DNA from: Phlebopus portentosus
Lineage: Eukaryota; Basidiomycota; Agaricomycetes; Boletales; Boletinellaceae
Assembly: GCA_037892935.1 (NCBI GenBank)
Contig: JAYXKI010000016.1
Location: 372,001 to 436,000, forward strand
Length of the DNA stretch: 64,000 nucleotides
Direction: 5' to 3'
The notes under the pieces are model-generated. The model ran no database searches. It saw only the letters and a program-made list of their open reading frames with translations, and had not been told where the DNA came from. Shown one piece after another: positions 44,544-56,970 of the stretch. Both the position numbers and the translations under genes were made by a program. The number at the start of each line of letters is the position of its first letter. Position 1 is the first letter of the stretch.

Positions 44544-46130
44544 TGAAGAGTAAGTCTGAAGCTTGGGAACGTACGGAGTCGTTACGACCAGTTCCGTGGG
44601 GTTCCGACTGGTTTCGCTCGGTTTCGACTGGTTTCGCTCGAACGAGTGAACTTAGCAAGAACGCCATAGTCCAGATGGCACGTGCACCGTTCTTTGATCG
44701 GCCATCAAGACGGGAGAATCACGGCATCGAGTTTGCACGCGTCGATCACAAGTCTCCGGACCTCGGATCCGCATTCCAGACAAAGAGATTTGACCCTGCA
44801 ACCTTGTCCTCAGTCCCTCTCCTTTGTTAAACATCGCAGACTTACTTTGTCAGGCTAGCCAGAGCCCTTCCGAGTCGTTTCCCCGAGTTCCGCTTCGTTC
44901 CGCTCAAAGAGACCCGGTTCCGAAGGTTCCGCACATATTCTGACCTTTCTATATGCGTCCCCTTTAATCCATTATGCTCTCGTTCCAGACATGCTTAGTA
45001 TTGTTTCTTTTGACCTATGTGTCCCTTAAACCATTCCTATGCGCTCCTCTCCTTTATAGATAGCGATATGCGTTCCCTTTTCTTTATGACGTAGGTTCTC
45101 TGACCGCTGGGAGGCTCAGTCTTGGACATTTAGTATAAATATAGCACAACTCTCGTAGTAGAGGGACAGCTTAGTGGGAGCTGAGTGGGAGCTTAGCTTG
45201 CAGTTCTCACATCGTCTCAAAGCCTCTCGACCTCTAGTCTACTTGTTCGTAGTGGACTCTCTCGTCTCTATAGTCTAATATACGACATATCGTGTTCTGT
45301 ACAGTCGATCGGTGATCTCTCTTCGCAGTAGAGCCGTTTGTGCGTTCGTATAGTTCACCGTCATCGTATAAAGGCTTCTCTATCTTCTCTCACCCGAAAC
45401 AAGATCCCCTCACGTGTTTCGATCCGTTTCGCCCGGTTTCGCTCGTAACCCAGTTACTCTGCGTGCCGCTCGCATTTGGTCTCGCAACACCTTCTCCTCT
45501 CCATTGTCGTCAGGAAAGGACACTATATCACCCCTTTCCTCTTGACTTTCCACTCCCCGCTTCCTCAAGACCAGCCCGGTGCTATTCCGCATCGTTTCGA
45601 TTCTCTCAGTCCCCTTCCATCATCGTTGTGCACCTCCATCCCTCGCATCACATTACGACACACTCAGCTATTGTCCTTCGTCCATCGTATCGTGTTTCGA
45701 ACCGTTACGCCGCGTTCCGACACTTAAGACTACGAGTGAGATCGACTGCAGTCACTTACCAGTGTGTTAGCACAGTCGATTAGTCACGTTCGGGTTGGTG
45801 GTTTGACTAGCGTAGCTTAGTTAGTTTAGTTCTTGTGCCTTGGGTTAGTCGGCTTTAGTCCAGAGCTCGCAGTTGAGCAGGAGAGTCGATTTAGCCTTTG
45901 CACCGCCGCCGTCGATCTCGGGAGAAGCCTACCCTCGGAATTCCTCCTCGAGCGCTTCCCTCATATCCCCGGTTCTCACCAAGCCCTTCCATTGTCTATC
46001 CCTATTTCCCTCCACTCCTTCGTGCCCTTAGCTCGGGTGTAACTCTCTGCTGACCACTTGAAGGTATTCTAGGGCAGCCCCTCGAACTATACACTCTCTG
46101 TCCGGCATCAGAATGTCCAAAGGAGTTTCA
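44544..46130 (+). repeat. G3a 5' LTR (1587 bp)
   Basis: TGAAGAG...GTTTCA. TATAAATA at 45134-45141 gives a long R-U5 of almost 1 kb. GGTTTCG phrases recur at the start in a ~20-bp pattern. It lacks 40 bp found in the other two G3 LTRs; the deletion ends lie in a TTCGAT direct repeat, so it arose after insertion by slippage. Short open frames inside are not genes. Confidence 0.93.
45134..45141 (+). promoter_or_regulatory. TATA box of the G3a LTR
   Basis: TATAAATA, conserved in all three G3 LTRs (also 55935-55942 and 59291-59298). The likely retrotransposon promoter. Confidence 0.6.
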
Positions 46131-46132
46131 AG

Positions 46133-46144
46133 TGGAGCCCACGG
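46133..46144 (+). promoter_or_regulatory. G3a primer-binding site
   Basis: TGGAGCCCACGG two bases after the LTR. Starts with TGG, as expected for pairing with a tRNA 3' CCA end. The tRNA identity cannot be settled here. Same in G3b. Confidence 0.65.
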
Positions 46145-46249
46145 TGAGGGGGATTTCACTGTCCAACCATTACGAATACCCCGCCAAATTCGTCTAGCAG
46201 ACGAGTTACACGTAGCCAATCCGCTCGAGTCCCTGTAGAACATCAGGTT

Positions 46250-48643
46250 TTGCCGCCGACTCGAAGGCCTAGGATTGTCAATCGCAACATACGTTCCGCT
46301 GCGGAAAATGTGGAACACAGCGAAACACCCTTGCGACAATCCGTTAGTGCCATTCCTTCCAACACCGATTCCCTAGATCATTCCCCATCTACCATCGCCG
46401 ATTCAGAACTCCCCAACCTCTCATCCGTGCCAGCTTCCACCCCAGGCTCACCGAACAGACCAGCTAGCCCGCCTACCAATTACCAACTACCTACCGGAAC
46501 TCAACAGATCTTAGCCAGCAACGCAGCGATAATAGCTCATCTGTCTGCTAACGCTAATGTATTACAACAACTTACAAATCGACAAACCGCAATGGCGTAC
46601 CAACCGCCCTCGCGTGGGGACAAACGTGCCCCAACGTTTGACGGCTCAGAACCAAAGGAACTCCCTAGGTTCTTCGAAGACGTTGCAGAAATTGCAAGAC
46701 AGGCTGCGTGGAACGATAGAGATCACGTCCGAAAGTTCTTGTACTATGCGAAGACCGACGTCGCGGAACTTTGGGAGACTACCGACAAGATTAACGACCC
46801 GAACCCTGATGTGGAGACGGTGAAGAGAGAGATTATAGCTCTATACCCGAGTCTCACGGCAGAGAAACGCTACTCCAAGGGAGAACTGGAGCATTTGGTT
46901 GTAGAACGGGCGAAGAAAGGGATCAAGAACCGAGAAGACCTAGGCGAATATCATCGAGAATTCGTCAGGCGCTCTAAGTATCTTATAACGAACGGAAAGA
47001 TCTTGGAGTCCCAAGCTGACGAGATGTTCCTGATGGGAATTACAGGAGACCTTAGAGAGGCACTCATTCGTCGTATCGAGATCAAGCTACCAGACCACGA
47101 TTCGTCTACGCCTTACAAGATTAAGGACGTGCTCGAACATTCGAATTTTGTGCTGGGAGGAAAGATTGTGGGCAGTTTTGGCAGTAACTTTCCACCCCCA
47201 GCTACCGGAGAAGCTTCGACAAGTATCGTGAAGAAGGAAGAAGTGGATTTGGCCAAGGTAATGGATATGTTGAAGAGTTTTCAGGTTACGCTCGACGCCC
47301 TGAGCAAGGGGAACATTCCGCATTGCCCAGGGGCGGAACGCAGCGAAACTCCACAAAACCCAGTTTGCAACTTCTGCGGCAAAGCAGGACACTATATTCG
47401 ATCGTGTACGAAGGTTCTCGAGTACATCCAAGCCGGAAAGTGCGTTAGGAGCCAGGATGGAAGGATTGTGTTGCCGAACGGTGGTCTCATTACGAGGTCG
47501 CTACCGGGGAACAATCTCAAAGAACGAATCGATAGCTTTCATGCTAAAGCCCCGGCGACACACACAGTAGGGATGGTCGAGTCGGTCACGCCCGCATATA
47601 GCCATCAAGCTGGTCCAGCGTACGCATATAGTCACGACGAAGAAGATCAGCACGAGCAGGAAAACTACGACATCAAACATTTGGAGATTTTGATTAACGA
47701 GGCGAAGAAGAAGGCAGCTGGTGGACGAAGAACGAAGCGCGATGGCATAGAGATCCCTAGAGTTCAGCCTCATAAGAAGGCGCAGGCGAAACCGCAGCCC
47801 GCGCCACCGAGTGGTGCGCGGCCCTCGACAAGGTCACTCCAGTCACCGCAGCAGGACGACATTACCAGGAAATCACAACCCCAGTATAAATACGTCGTAC
47901 CAATAGAAGACTCGAGCGCAGTCTCCAACGTTCTGACTCGTACTCTCGATACCCCTATCACCATCAGCCAACGAGAACTCCTCTCAATCGCCCCGGACGT
48001 TAGGAAACAGATGAAGGAGCTGACGACGGCGAAGAGATACAACGCGGCTGAAGTCAAATACGGTGAGGTCGTAGATGATTCACTTACGTTACAAGTTGGG
48101 CGTTTCGCGTCGGAACAAGTCGAAACAGGCGAAACGCTTTCGACGGAAGAAATACTGGCGCTCAGTGGACAAGGCGTCGCCGCAGAGGCATCCATGCCCC
48201 TCAGGACCGTTAGCGCGTTGATTGAAGATACCCTGGAAGTCGAATGCGTGCTTGACCAGGGAGCCGTAGTGTGTCTGCTCCGCGAAGACGTATGGGAGAA
48301 GCTTCAGATACCCCTATCCCCTGACAAAGGAATGATCCTCGAGACAGCAGACGCAGCTAGGTCATCTACCATTGGCATGATCTCTAATGCGAAGTTCACG
48401 ATAGCCGGGATTGACATTTCGCTCCAAGTGCAAGTCGTTCCGAACGCTCCCTTCCAGGCTTTGTTGGGGAGACCGTTTTTCGCTATTACGGAGTGCGAAA
48501 TGAAGGATTACACATCAGGTGACCAACATATCACCTTAATGGACCCAAACAATCGCAGAAAGCAAAGCAAAGTGGCCACCGGAATTTGAATGATCGTGCG
48601 AGGACCACTTCCAAAGGGTTTTCCGCAAGCGTCGAGGAACTGA
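46250..48643 (+). pseudogene. G3a gag-protease ORF, premature TGA, no early ATG
   Basis: A frame open before TTG 46250 has its first ATG at 46592, just ahead of the gag core (F-D-G-S-E-P-K-E-L-P-R-F-F). A CCHC knuckle C-N-F-C-G-K-A-G-H-Y-I-R-S-C and a retropepsin-like end (L-D-Q-G-A ... L-G-R-P-F-F) follow, so the protease is encoded with gag. TGA at 48587-48589 replaces CGA Arg of G3b; the natural stop is TGA 48641-48643, 18 codons later. The Ser/Pro-rich region before the ATG is also open in G3b, so it may be translated through splicing or a non-AUG start. Confidence 0.85.
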
Positions 48644-48693
48644 TTGAGAGAAATTGGCGAGACGAGAATGGTAGTAACCAATTGCCGGTTCAG

Positions 48694-48796
48694 GTATTTT
48701 CCTATGATTTCGAATTTATTTCACACATGATCCCATCTCTTTTCAACTAACGGTTGCCTTATTTATTAAACAAAAATTACTATACTACTGACAAAG
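48694..48796 (+). other. Candidate intron between G3a gag and pol
   Basis: GTATTT donor after TTCAG, ACTAAC branch-like site, ACAAAG acceptor, 103 nt, AT-rich. Removing it does not by itself place pol in the gag frame, and the gag stop lies before it. Also present in G3b (62892-62993), with a poorer branch site. Confidence 0.3.
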
Positions 48797-51700
48797 AAGA
48801 ACGGTCATATCGTTCATGTGTTTTAGAAACCCCAGAAGAAGAAGACGCGGTGGTAATGGCTTACAAACGAGTAGCGCAGAAAGTCAGGCCGATCCCGGGA
48901 GTCCTTCCAGAAGAATACAGGATCGTACGAAGGCAGCATCCGGATCCGTTGAGAGGGATGCCTGAGATGCCAATTGTACCGAAGCCATTTGAACCCATGG
49001 GTCGTGTAACCGCCGAAAGGATGGAAGCACTGAAGATCGACGAGAGTACCTTTCTGTGGCCGGCGGAGAGGTTATTAGTGAAGAATCTGATTATGTTGCA
49101 GGGAGAAGCGTTAGCATAGACCGAATCCGAATGCGGAACACTCGATCTGACGTATTTCGACCCGATACGCATTCCCACGATACCGCATATACCGTGGCAG
49201 CACAAGAGCATTCCAATTCCCCCGGGAATTCATGACAAGGCCCTCGAACTTATTCGAGAGAAGATTCGCAACGGGGTTATTGAACCGTCGAATTCGTCGT
49301 ATCGGTCCAGATGGTTTTGCTTGGTAAAGAAAGACAAAGAAACGTTGCGATCCATCATCGACTTGCAGGATCTTAATGCGGTTACGGTTAAGGACTCGGC
49401 AGTACCACCGAACGTCGAAACGATCGCGGAGAGCAGTGGAGGGCGAGCTTGTTACACGGAGTTGGATTTATTCGTTGCCTTCGACCAAAGAAAGCTTGAC
49501 GAACACTCACGAGATCTTACTACGTTCCAGACACCCTTGGGAACATTTCGAATGACGGTTCTACCAATGGGATACACCAATTCCTTGCAGATTATGCATA
49601 ACGACGTGGCCTTTATCCTTCAGGATGAGATTCCGCACGTTACGAACCCTTTCGCAGACGATGCGCCCGGTTTAGGCCCGAAATCGCGATATGAGTTACC
49701 GGACGGTTCGTACGAGACCATACTGGGAAACTCCGAGATTTGTCGTTTCGTGTATGAGCATATATGTGTAAGGGTCACGCGCATGTATATTCGATTTCCT
49801 TTTCTTTTTCCTTTTCCTTTTCTTTTATTGTCATCATCTATACCCGTCCAAACATTCTTTAACCTTCTCCGATCACTCCGACGTCACATGGTCTCTTAGT
49901 TAGTTCATTAGTCATTCCCTATTACTCCCCTCCGATGTTCCCCCATGCTTCCTCCGATCCGTCCGACCACATGACCTAACCCTGAACCCTATGACATCAC
50001 ACTCATTTCCTTAGTCGGTAGTCTTTTCCCAGGCTTGAAGGGTATATGAAGGCCGTAGAGGCCCCTTGCCTCGACATTCGTTAGATCTCCGGCTATACAC
50101 TCGCTTTGTCTCTACGTCGATGCTCACTCCTCGGATTATCTGAGGGGCTGGGTTCTCTTGCTTATTAAAGGTTGTCTCTTAGTTAGTAGGCATCGGTGAT
50201 GCGGGCGTTAGGCTGTCGCCTAACAATATGCGATGTGAACAGAATTTTGCAGCGAATGAAGGCCGTAGGAGGAACGTTTTCAGGAAAGAAGTTGGTTCCG
50301 TGTGTGGAGTCAGCTATATTCGTTGGACACAAGTTGACGTACCAGGGACGCGAGCCAGACGATTCGAAAGTACAGAAGATACGAGATTGGCCGCCATGTA
50401 GAACACTGACCGAAGTCAGAGGATTTCTGGGAACGGTAGGAGTCCTTCGGATTTTCGTCAGGGATTATTCGAAACTCACTCGCCCGTTGTACCGCATGAC
50501 AAGGAAGAACCAGATTTTCGCGTGGACAGACGAAGAACAGAACGCAATGGACGAACTAAAGCAAGCCGTTATTCTTTGCCCCGCGCTGTGCGCAATTGAC
50601 TACGCGTCGGATAACGAAGTAATATTGGCGGTAGACTCGTCTATTATTGGAGTTGGTTGGTATTTAGGACAAGAGCACTCGGATGGAAGGCGAAGGATCA
50701 ATCGTTTCGGCTCTATTAACTGGAATCAGACCCAGGCATTGTATTCACAGCCGAAAATCGAGTTATACGGCTTATTTCGAGCATTGCATGCAATGCGACT
50801 GTATCTCATCAGAGTCCGGAATCTAGTAGTCGAAATGGACACAGCATACATCAAGGGGATGATCAACAATCCCGACCTGCAGCCCAATGCGACCATTAAC
50901 AGATGGATCGCAGGTATCCTTCTCTTCAGTTTCAAGCTCAGACACATCCCAGCAGCCGATTTCCGATGTACCGATGGATTATCCAGACAAAGAGCAGCTG
51001 AAGAAGACCCCCCTCCGGATGAAACGTACGAAGACTGGGTAGACGAAACGTACGGTTTTGCGATAGAAGAGCCGGTTTCGACATACCAAGTAGCACAACA
51101 GGGCGGAACACCTAGCGAAACAGCGACAGAGAACCTATTTCCTTCTACGGAATCCGCGAGAAGGAAGGATAGCCGCTTAGATGACGTCACGAAGCTAATC
51201 ACGCATCTCACACACCCAGACAATCTTAGCGATAGTGGCTATGTGAAGCTAATCAGGTACGCAGCTGACTTCTTCGTGAAGGGAGGCCGTCTGTGGAGAA
51301 AGGCACGGAACGGCCAGCACCAAGTCGTAATAGAAGCGAAACGCAGGTGGGACCTGGTCAAGCAAGCTCACGACGATCTAGGACACAAAGGAATTTTCTG
51401 CACTCGAATGCGACTGCTGGAGAGATTTTGGTGGCCGTCCTTAGGACAGGACGTGAAGTATTTCGTGCGCACCTGTCATGAGTGCCAGATACGCCAGACG
51501 AAGAATATTCTTATCCCACCGAACGTACCGGAGGTAGCCCCTCTGTTTCAACGCATCCATATTGACTCGAAGGTCATGCCGAAATCGAGTGGATTCCGGT
51601 ATATCGTGCATGCGCGTTGTTCGTTAACCGCGTATCCCGAATTTAGACTTCTTCGTGAAGAAACTGGTAAGACCGTAGGCCAGTTTATCTTCCAGAACCT

Positions 51701-52529
51701 TTTGTGTCAATATGGAGCATGCCCCAAACTTGTTACCGACAACGGCACACCATTCGTTGCTGCGCTAGATTACTTGAAGACACGGTATCACATCAACCAC
51801 ATTCGAATTTCGTCATACAACTCACGCGCAAATGGATTAGTCGAACGCAGACATTTCGATGTACAGGAAGCCTTGATTAAAGCTGCAGACGGTAATGACA
51901 AGCGTTGGAGTGATCACGCTGACTCGGTATTTTGGGCAGAAAGAATCACAATCAACAGAGCAACAGGAATGTCCCCGTATTACATGGCCCATGGAGTCGA
52001 AGCAGTTTTGCCTTTCGACCTCGCAGAAGCAACATACCTGGCACCGCCGTTCGATTCGCCAGTTACGATGTCGGAACTCATCGTAATACGTGCAAAACAA
52101 CTCCAGAAACGTCCAGAAGAGTTGGATCGCATTGCGAAACTCGTCATGAATGCAAGGCATGCATACGCAAAGCAGTTCGCCGAGGTGGAGAAGCATAGAA
52201 TCAAGGACTACGACTTTCAGCCAGGAAGCCTCGTACTCCTGCGAAACACGCGTATCAAGATGGAACTCAATCGTAAAACGAAACCCCGCTATTTAGGCCC
52301 CTACGTGGTAGTTCGACGCACTCAAGGCGGTTCGTATATTGTCGCCGAACTCGATGGAGCAGTTTCGAAACTCCGAATAGCAGCGTTTCGCCTGGTTCCG
52401 TACTTCCCGCGTTCGCATTTGACTGTTCCGGTGACCAAGCTCATTGGATCGGACGAAGATGATGACATACCCAAAATAGAAGATTCGCCAGAGAAATTCT
52501 CTGACGATGAGTCCCAAAATTCCGATTAA
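48754..52529 (+). pseudogene. G3a pol (RT, RNase H, integrase) with one TAG and a solo LTR
   Basis: A single frame opens before 48754 (first ATG of the frame at 48856) and ends at TAA 52529 once the 459-bp solo LTR and its duplication are removed. RT contains W-F-C-L-V-K-K-D, Y-T-E-L-D-L and a divergent catalytic box F-A-D-D. RNase H follows (A-V-D-S-S-I-I-G-V), then integrase with HHCC zinc finger (H-D-D-L-G-H ... C-H-E-C) and D-D-E (H-I-D-S, V-T-D-N-G, L-V-E-R-R-H). There is no chromodomain; the tail is acidic. TAG at 49117-49119 replaces TGG in G3b. Gypsy domain order is clear. Confidence 0.9.
49767..50225 (+). mobile_element. Solo LTR (459 bp) in G3a RT, ATATG target duplication
   Basis: Absent from G3b at the same place. 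TGTAAGG...CCTAACA, flanked by ATATG at 49762-49766 and 50226-50230. Contains a CT-rich tract and a TATAT promoter block after CTTGAAG, like the G2 LTR. A perfect GTTAGGC-TGTC-GCCTAAC hairpin lies at its 3' end. Same broad LTR family as G2. Confidence 0.9.
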
Positions 52530-52975
52530 ATCATTCATTTCCCTTCATATATGCTCCTTACTTATTTCCGATTCTCTCTCTCTCCTCTGATCAATTCTAA
52601 TCTTCCAATTCTCCTTCTATAGTTTCGTCTCTGCTAGCGTGATCCACAATAGGATCTAACGCGTGTACTTTTACTTAATACGCAGTTTCACACGGTTTCG
52701 CCGTTCAAAACAGCGGAACGACGGCGAAATGCCTCAATTCACTTCGTATCAGTTTCCTTTCATCCTATTCCTTGAATTCTTTGATCTATTCTTCTAGTCA
52801 TCACTCAGTCTCGCTCGATCACACGAAAATTCACAAAAACCGAAACAAAATCGTATAAATTAACTATAAAAACAACTATGTACAGTACAAGTTATTTTTC
52901 TTTTTCTTTTGTCCTTTTCTTTTTCTATTTTACAAAAGTCCGACCAGGACATAGAGCATACACGATGATTATACT
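52530..52975. other. Convergent intergenic region of G3a
   Basis: About 450 bp between pol (+) and the antisense gene (-), AT- and CT-rich, with no gene. Perfect inverted repeat TTTCGCCGT (52696-52704)/ACGGCGAAA (52721-52729), possibly a terminator-side hairpin. Confidence 0.5.
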
Positions 52976-55216
52976 CTATTCCCGAGCCCTACCTTTCCCC
53001 TTCGACTGACGAACCCTCTCCACTTCCCCTCTATCTTCCTCTTCCTCGTCTTCACCTTCCCCCGTCTTCACCCCAGCCAACTCAAGCAGCAGACGACGAT
53101 CCGCGTGCGCCTGCGCTACGAGGACGCTGAATTCGTTCAGCATCCGGGACAGGACCTTGTCCCGGTGATCCATCCGCGCCAGCACGAACTGCAGCTCGGA
53201 TTCCCCGACCTCCCGCTGTAGAGCCTCATGCTCGATGCGACCACCCACAGATCTGGCCGCCAGAGCCGTGACTTTCCGGCGTTTTGCTTCCCGATCGCGC
53301 GCCTCCTGAGCTGCCTTACGCTTTGCGGCTACAGCCCTGCCCTTCGTGGCTAGACTACAGCCCTTCGCCTGCTTCAAGCACGAAGTGTAGGTCCTCTGTG
53401 GAAGACCCACGCAATCACGGCCACGCTTCTGGCACTGGTCGCACAGAACCCGATGACGAACGCGCCCATCGCCCAATCGTTCATCACCATCATCGTCGTC
53501 GTTGTCGTCATTATCGTTGTCGTCACCTCCAGAACCACCACCATTAGCCGGAATCCTAGAAGGACCAGCCTCAGGTTGAGAAGACGCTCGTCGTGCCGGA
53601 GAAACGCGTCTCGCTTGCGTTTTGACAGTTTCGCGCAGAACAGCAGCAGTACCGCTATTGTTGTTGTTGTTGTTGCTGTTGTTGTTGCTCGCGGTATTGA
53701 GAGCCTGAATCTCTTCAAGGCTTGCGTCCGCCTCAAACGGCTCATTCGCCTCCATTCCCACATCACCGATATCCATTCCGCCGTCGCCTGGACTCACAAC
53801 AACGGAGTCTTCTCCCCGATGACCAGGAGGAGGACTCTCAGGACTTTCCTGAATCGCAGGAGTCTCCTCATCCGAGTCCACCACTTGCCGAACACCACGA
53901 ATGCGGCGAGTCCCTGCATCCAGCTGTCGTCGCATGTTGGCCTCGATTTTGACAGCCATCCGGGAGATTTCAGCGCGTTGAGCAGCGCATTCTTCTTCTT
54001 CTCGTCTTTCACTCTCGCGAAGCTCAATCTCGAGCATTGTAGGTTCGAGTGAGGTTAAGGGTGTAGAACGGCTAGCCCCTTCCAAACGTTCCACTCCGGT
54101 TTCGAGCGTTTCAACCAGTTCCGCGACCTCTCCGTCCTCAATCATTTCGCCAGTTTCGACCTGAAGAGGAGTGGAATCAACCTCCATTGGACTATCGACG
54201 TCCTGAGGCAACATTGGTTGTTGCTGCTGTTGTTGTTGCGGTTGAGGAAGAGGTTGGGAAGGTTCAGACAGCACTTGTTGGGATCGTTGTTGTTGCTGTT
54301 GTTGTTGTTGCGTTTCGGATTCCTGAGCACGAACGAGTTGATAGAGCCGACGACGAAGGATGGAATAGCCGTAGTATTCCCAGAGGAGCCGGACCGTTCT
54401 CAATTTCACCCTGTCGATGCGAAGGATGTGCCCTGCACGAAGGTGTCGTTGCTCGATATCCTCCCAATATTCGAACGCTTGCTGTAGGAAGGATTAGATG
54501 GAGATGATAGACAAGAAGAAGTACCTACATGACTCCGGACAGCTTCGTCTCGCATGTAGTCCGTGTTGCCGGTGAACCTCGCCATTTGTTGGAACTTGGA
54601 GCTCTCCATTCTCACGTTCTCGAGAGCCTTTTCGATGTCAGGGCGCAGTTTCGGGAACATTGGAGGGAACAATTCACCCAAGAAGAACCCACGAGTCGAA
54701 TCGAACGAGGCTGGATGGAATGGAACCCTGCATCTGCGGAAGAAAGCTCGTCGTTTGGTCTCCATCCTGGTGTAAAATTCCCGTCGATCGTAGTACAGCA
54801 TCCGTAGGAGAGCGTCCGTGTCGCAGTAGTTGGAGTACGCTGTCTCCGACCAGACTTCTTTCGTTCCTTTGGGACGGACTTGCTCCAACGCTTCCTTCCG
54901 TGCCTGTCGAATTTCGTTAACAAAAATTCTTGATTAGAGTGCGCGGTTTACGCACCGTGGTTGCCTTCCACCCATCCATCAAAGATTCCATCACCGGATT
55001 CGTCAACCACCGAACCGTCATCGAACCTGTAGGTGCGATCCATTCGACCGGTTTTGTCTTATCCGGCAGAATTACCGTCGTGACGCCATGGTCTAGTTCA
55101 TCCATTGCCGACCTGGCCAAGGCGACGTCTGCCTCGAATTTTGCGACCGCTGCCTTCCAGTCGTCATCGGAGTTGATGGGTCCCAAGAGCGCGACGATTT
55201 CTTCGGAAGTGAACAT
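52976..55216 (-). CDS. Antisense three-exon gene inside G3a (713 aa, Zn-cluster-like)
   Basis: Exons on the minus strand: 54956-55216 (87 codons from ATG 55216), 54529-54903 (125 codons) and 52976-54481 (501 codons plus TAG). Introns of 52 nt (GTGCGT...GACAG) and 47 nt (GTAGGT...CTACAG) each have a CTAAT branch-like site and sit in phase 0; the three frames join without a stop. The first ~250 residues look globular, with no known domain. Next come poly-Gln (about 270-277), acidic and poly-Asn stretches, then a Cys cluster C559-x2-C562-x6-C569-x7-Y577-x2-C580-x6-C587, the CX2CX6C doublet of fungal Zn-cluster proteins with one Cys changed to Tyr. A basic K-R-R-K segment and a Glu-rich tail end it. 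Probably nuclear, perhaps DNA-binding. It lies between pol and 3' LTR, against the retrotransposon. A passenger gene or element-encoded regulator. Confidence 0.8.
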
Positions 55217-55344
55217 GTTGGAGAATGAAGAAGAGATGACAGCGGAAGAAAATTTGGACACGACGCGTTATGCTTCGAAACTCCCACACGTCGGATTGAG
55301 ATGGGAGTGACCGCGGACGGTCACTATTTCATGAACCCGGGAGA
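55217..55344. other. 5' flank of the antisense gene and end of the G3a internal region
   Basis: 128 bp to the 3' LTR. Contains a perfect GTGACCG-CGGA-CGGTCAC hairpin (55307-55324) and only a weak purine stretch (CCCGGGAGA) before the LTR, so the polypurine tract is not obvious. The antisense promoter should be here or in the LTR. Confidence 0.4.
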
Positions 55345-56970
55345 TGAAGAGTAAGTCTGAAGCTTGGGAACGTACGGAGTCGTTACGACCAGTTCTGCGG
55401 TGTTCCGACTGGTTTCGCTTGGTTTCGACTGGTTTCGCTCGAACGAGTAGACTTAGCAAGAACGCCATAGTCCAGATGGCACGTGCACCGTTCTTTGATC
55501 GGCCATCAAGATGGGAGAATCACGGCATCGAGTTTGCACGCGTCGATCACAAGTCTCCGGACCTCGGATCCGCATTCCAGACAAAGAGATTTGACCCTGC
55601 AACCTCGTCCTCAGTCCCTCTCCTTTGTTAAACATCGCAGACTTACTTTGTCAGGCTAGCCAGAGCCCTTCTGAGTCGTTTCCCTGAGTTCCGCTTTGTT
55701 CCGCTCAAAGAGACCCGGTTCCGAAGGTTCCGCACATATTCTGACCTTTCTATATGCGTCCCCTTTAATCCATTATGCTCTCGTTCCAGACATGCTTAGT
55801 ATTGTTTCTTTTGACCTATGTGTCCCTTAAACCATTCCTATGCGCTCCTCTCCTTTATAGATAGCGATATGTGTTCCCTTTTCTTTATGACGTAGGTTCT
55901 CTGACCGCTGGGAGGCTCAGTCTTGGACATTTAGTATAAATATAGCACGACTCTCGTAGTAGAGGGACAGCTTAGTGGGAGCTGAGTGGGAGCTTAGCTT
56001 GCAGTTCTCACATCATCTCAAAGCCTCTCAACCTCTAGTCTACTTGTTCGTAGTGGACTCTCTCGTCTCTATAGTCTAATATATGACATATCGTGTTCTG
56101 TACAGTCGATTGGTGATCTCTCTTCGCAGTAGAGCCGTTCGTGCGTTCGTATAGTTCGCCGTCATCATATAAAGGCTTCTCTATCTTCTCTCACCCGAAA
56201 CAAGATCCCCTCACGTGTTTCGATCCGTTTCACCCGGTTTCGCTCGTAACCCAGTTACTCTGCGTGCCGCTCGCATTTGGTCTCGCAACACCTTCTCCTC
56301 TCCATTGTCGTCGGGAAAGGACACCATATCACCCCTTTCCTCTTGACTTTCCACTCTCCGCTTCCTCAAGACCAGCCCGGTGCTATTCCGCATCGTTTCG
56401 ATCAGAAACGGTCGGTTTCATCGTCCCACACATATCCTTCGATTCTCTCAGTCCCCTTCCGTCATCGTTGTGCACCTCCATCCCTCGCATCACATTACGA
56501 CACACTCAGCTATTGTCCTTCGTCCATCGTATCGCGTTTCGAACCGTTACGCCACGTTCCGACACTTAAGACTACGAGTGAGATCGACTGCAGTCGCTTA
56601 CCAGTGTGTTAGCACAGTCGATTAGTCACGTTCGGGTTGGTGGTTCGACTAGCGTAGCTTAGTTAGTTTAGTTCTTGTGCCTTGGGTTAGTCGGCTTTAG
56701 TCCAGAGCTCGCAGTTGAGCCGGAGAGTCGATTTAGCCTTTGCACCGCCGCCGTCGATCTCGGGAGAAGCCTACCCTCGGAATTCCTCCTCGAGCGCTTC
56801 CCTCATATCCCCGGTTCTCACCAAGCTCTTCCATTGTCTATCCCTATTTCCCTCCACTCCTTCGTGCCCTTAGCTCGGGTGTAACTCTGCTGACCGCTTG
56901 AAGGTATTCTAGGGCAGCCCCTCGAACTATACACTCCCTGTCCGGCATCAGAACGTCCACAGGAGTTTCA
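55345..56970 (+). repeat. G3a 3' LTR (1626 bp)
   Basis: As the 5' LTR but with the 40-bp segment and scattered substitutions. Ends GTTTCA, followed by CCGG of the target site. Confidence 0.93.

Larger units (their letters stand above)
44544..56970 (+). mobile_element. G3a: complete Ty3/gypsy element with an antisense gene
   Basis: LTR (44544-46130), primer site, gag-protease, RT-RNase H-integrase, antisense three-exon gene, LTR (55345-56970). Inserted in G2 pol at a CCGG duplicated on both sides (44540-44543, 56971-56974; CCGGT if the LTR is taken to begin GAAGAG). Inactive: gag and pol each carry a premature stop and a solo LTR sits in RT. Confidence 0.93.

Noticed and set aside
45340..46042. 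Open frames inside the G3 LTR, repeated at 56141-56884 and 59620-60240
   Set aside because: Short, in several frames, and altered by the 40-bp indel between copies; they lie within R-U5 of the LTR.
53453..54052. 199-codon plus-strand frame opposite the antisense gene
   Set aside because: Val/Arg/Ser low-complexity mirror of the poly-Asn, Asp and Glu codons of the spliced minus-strand gene.
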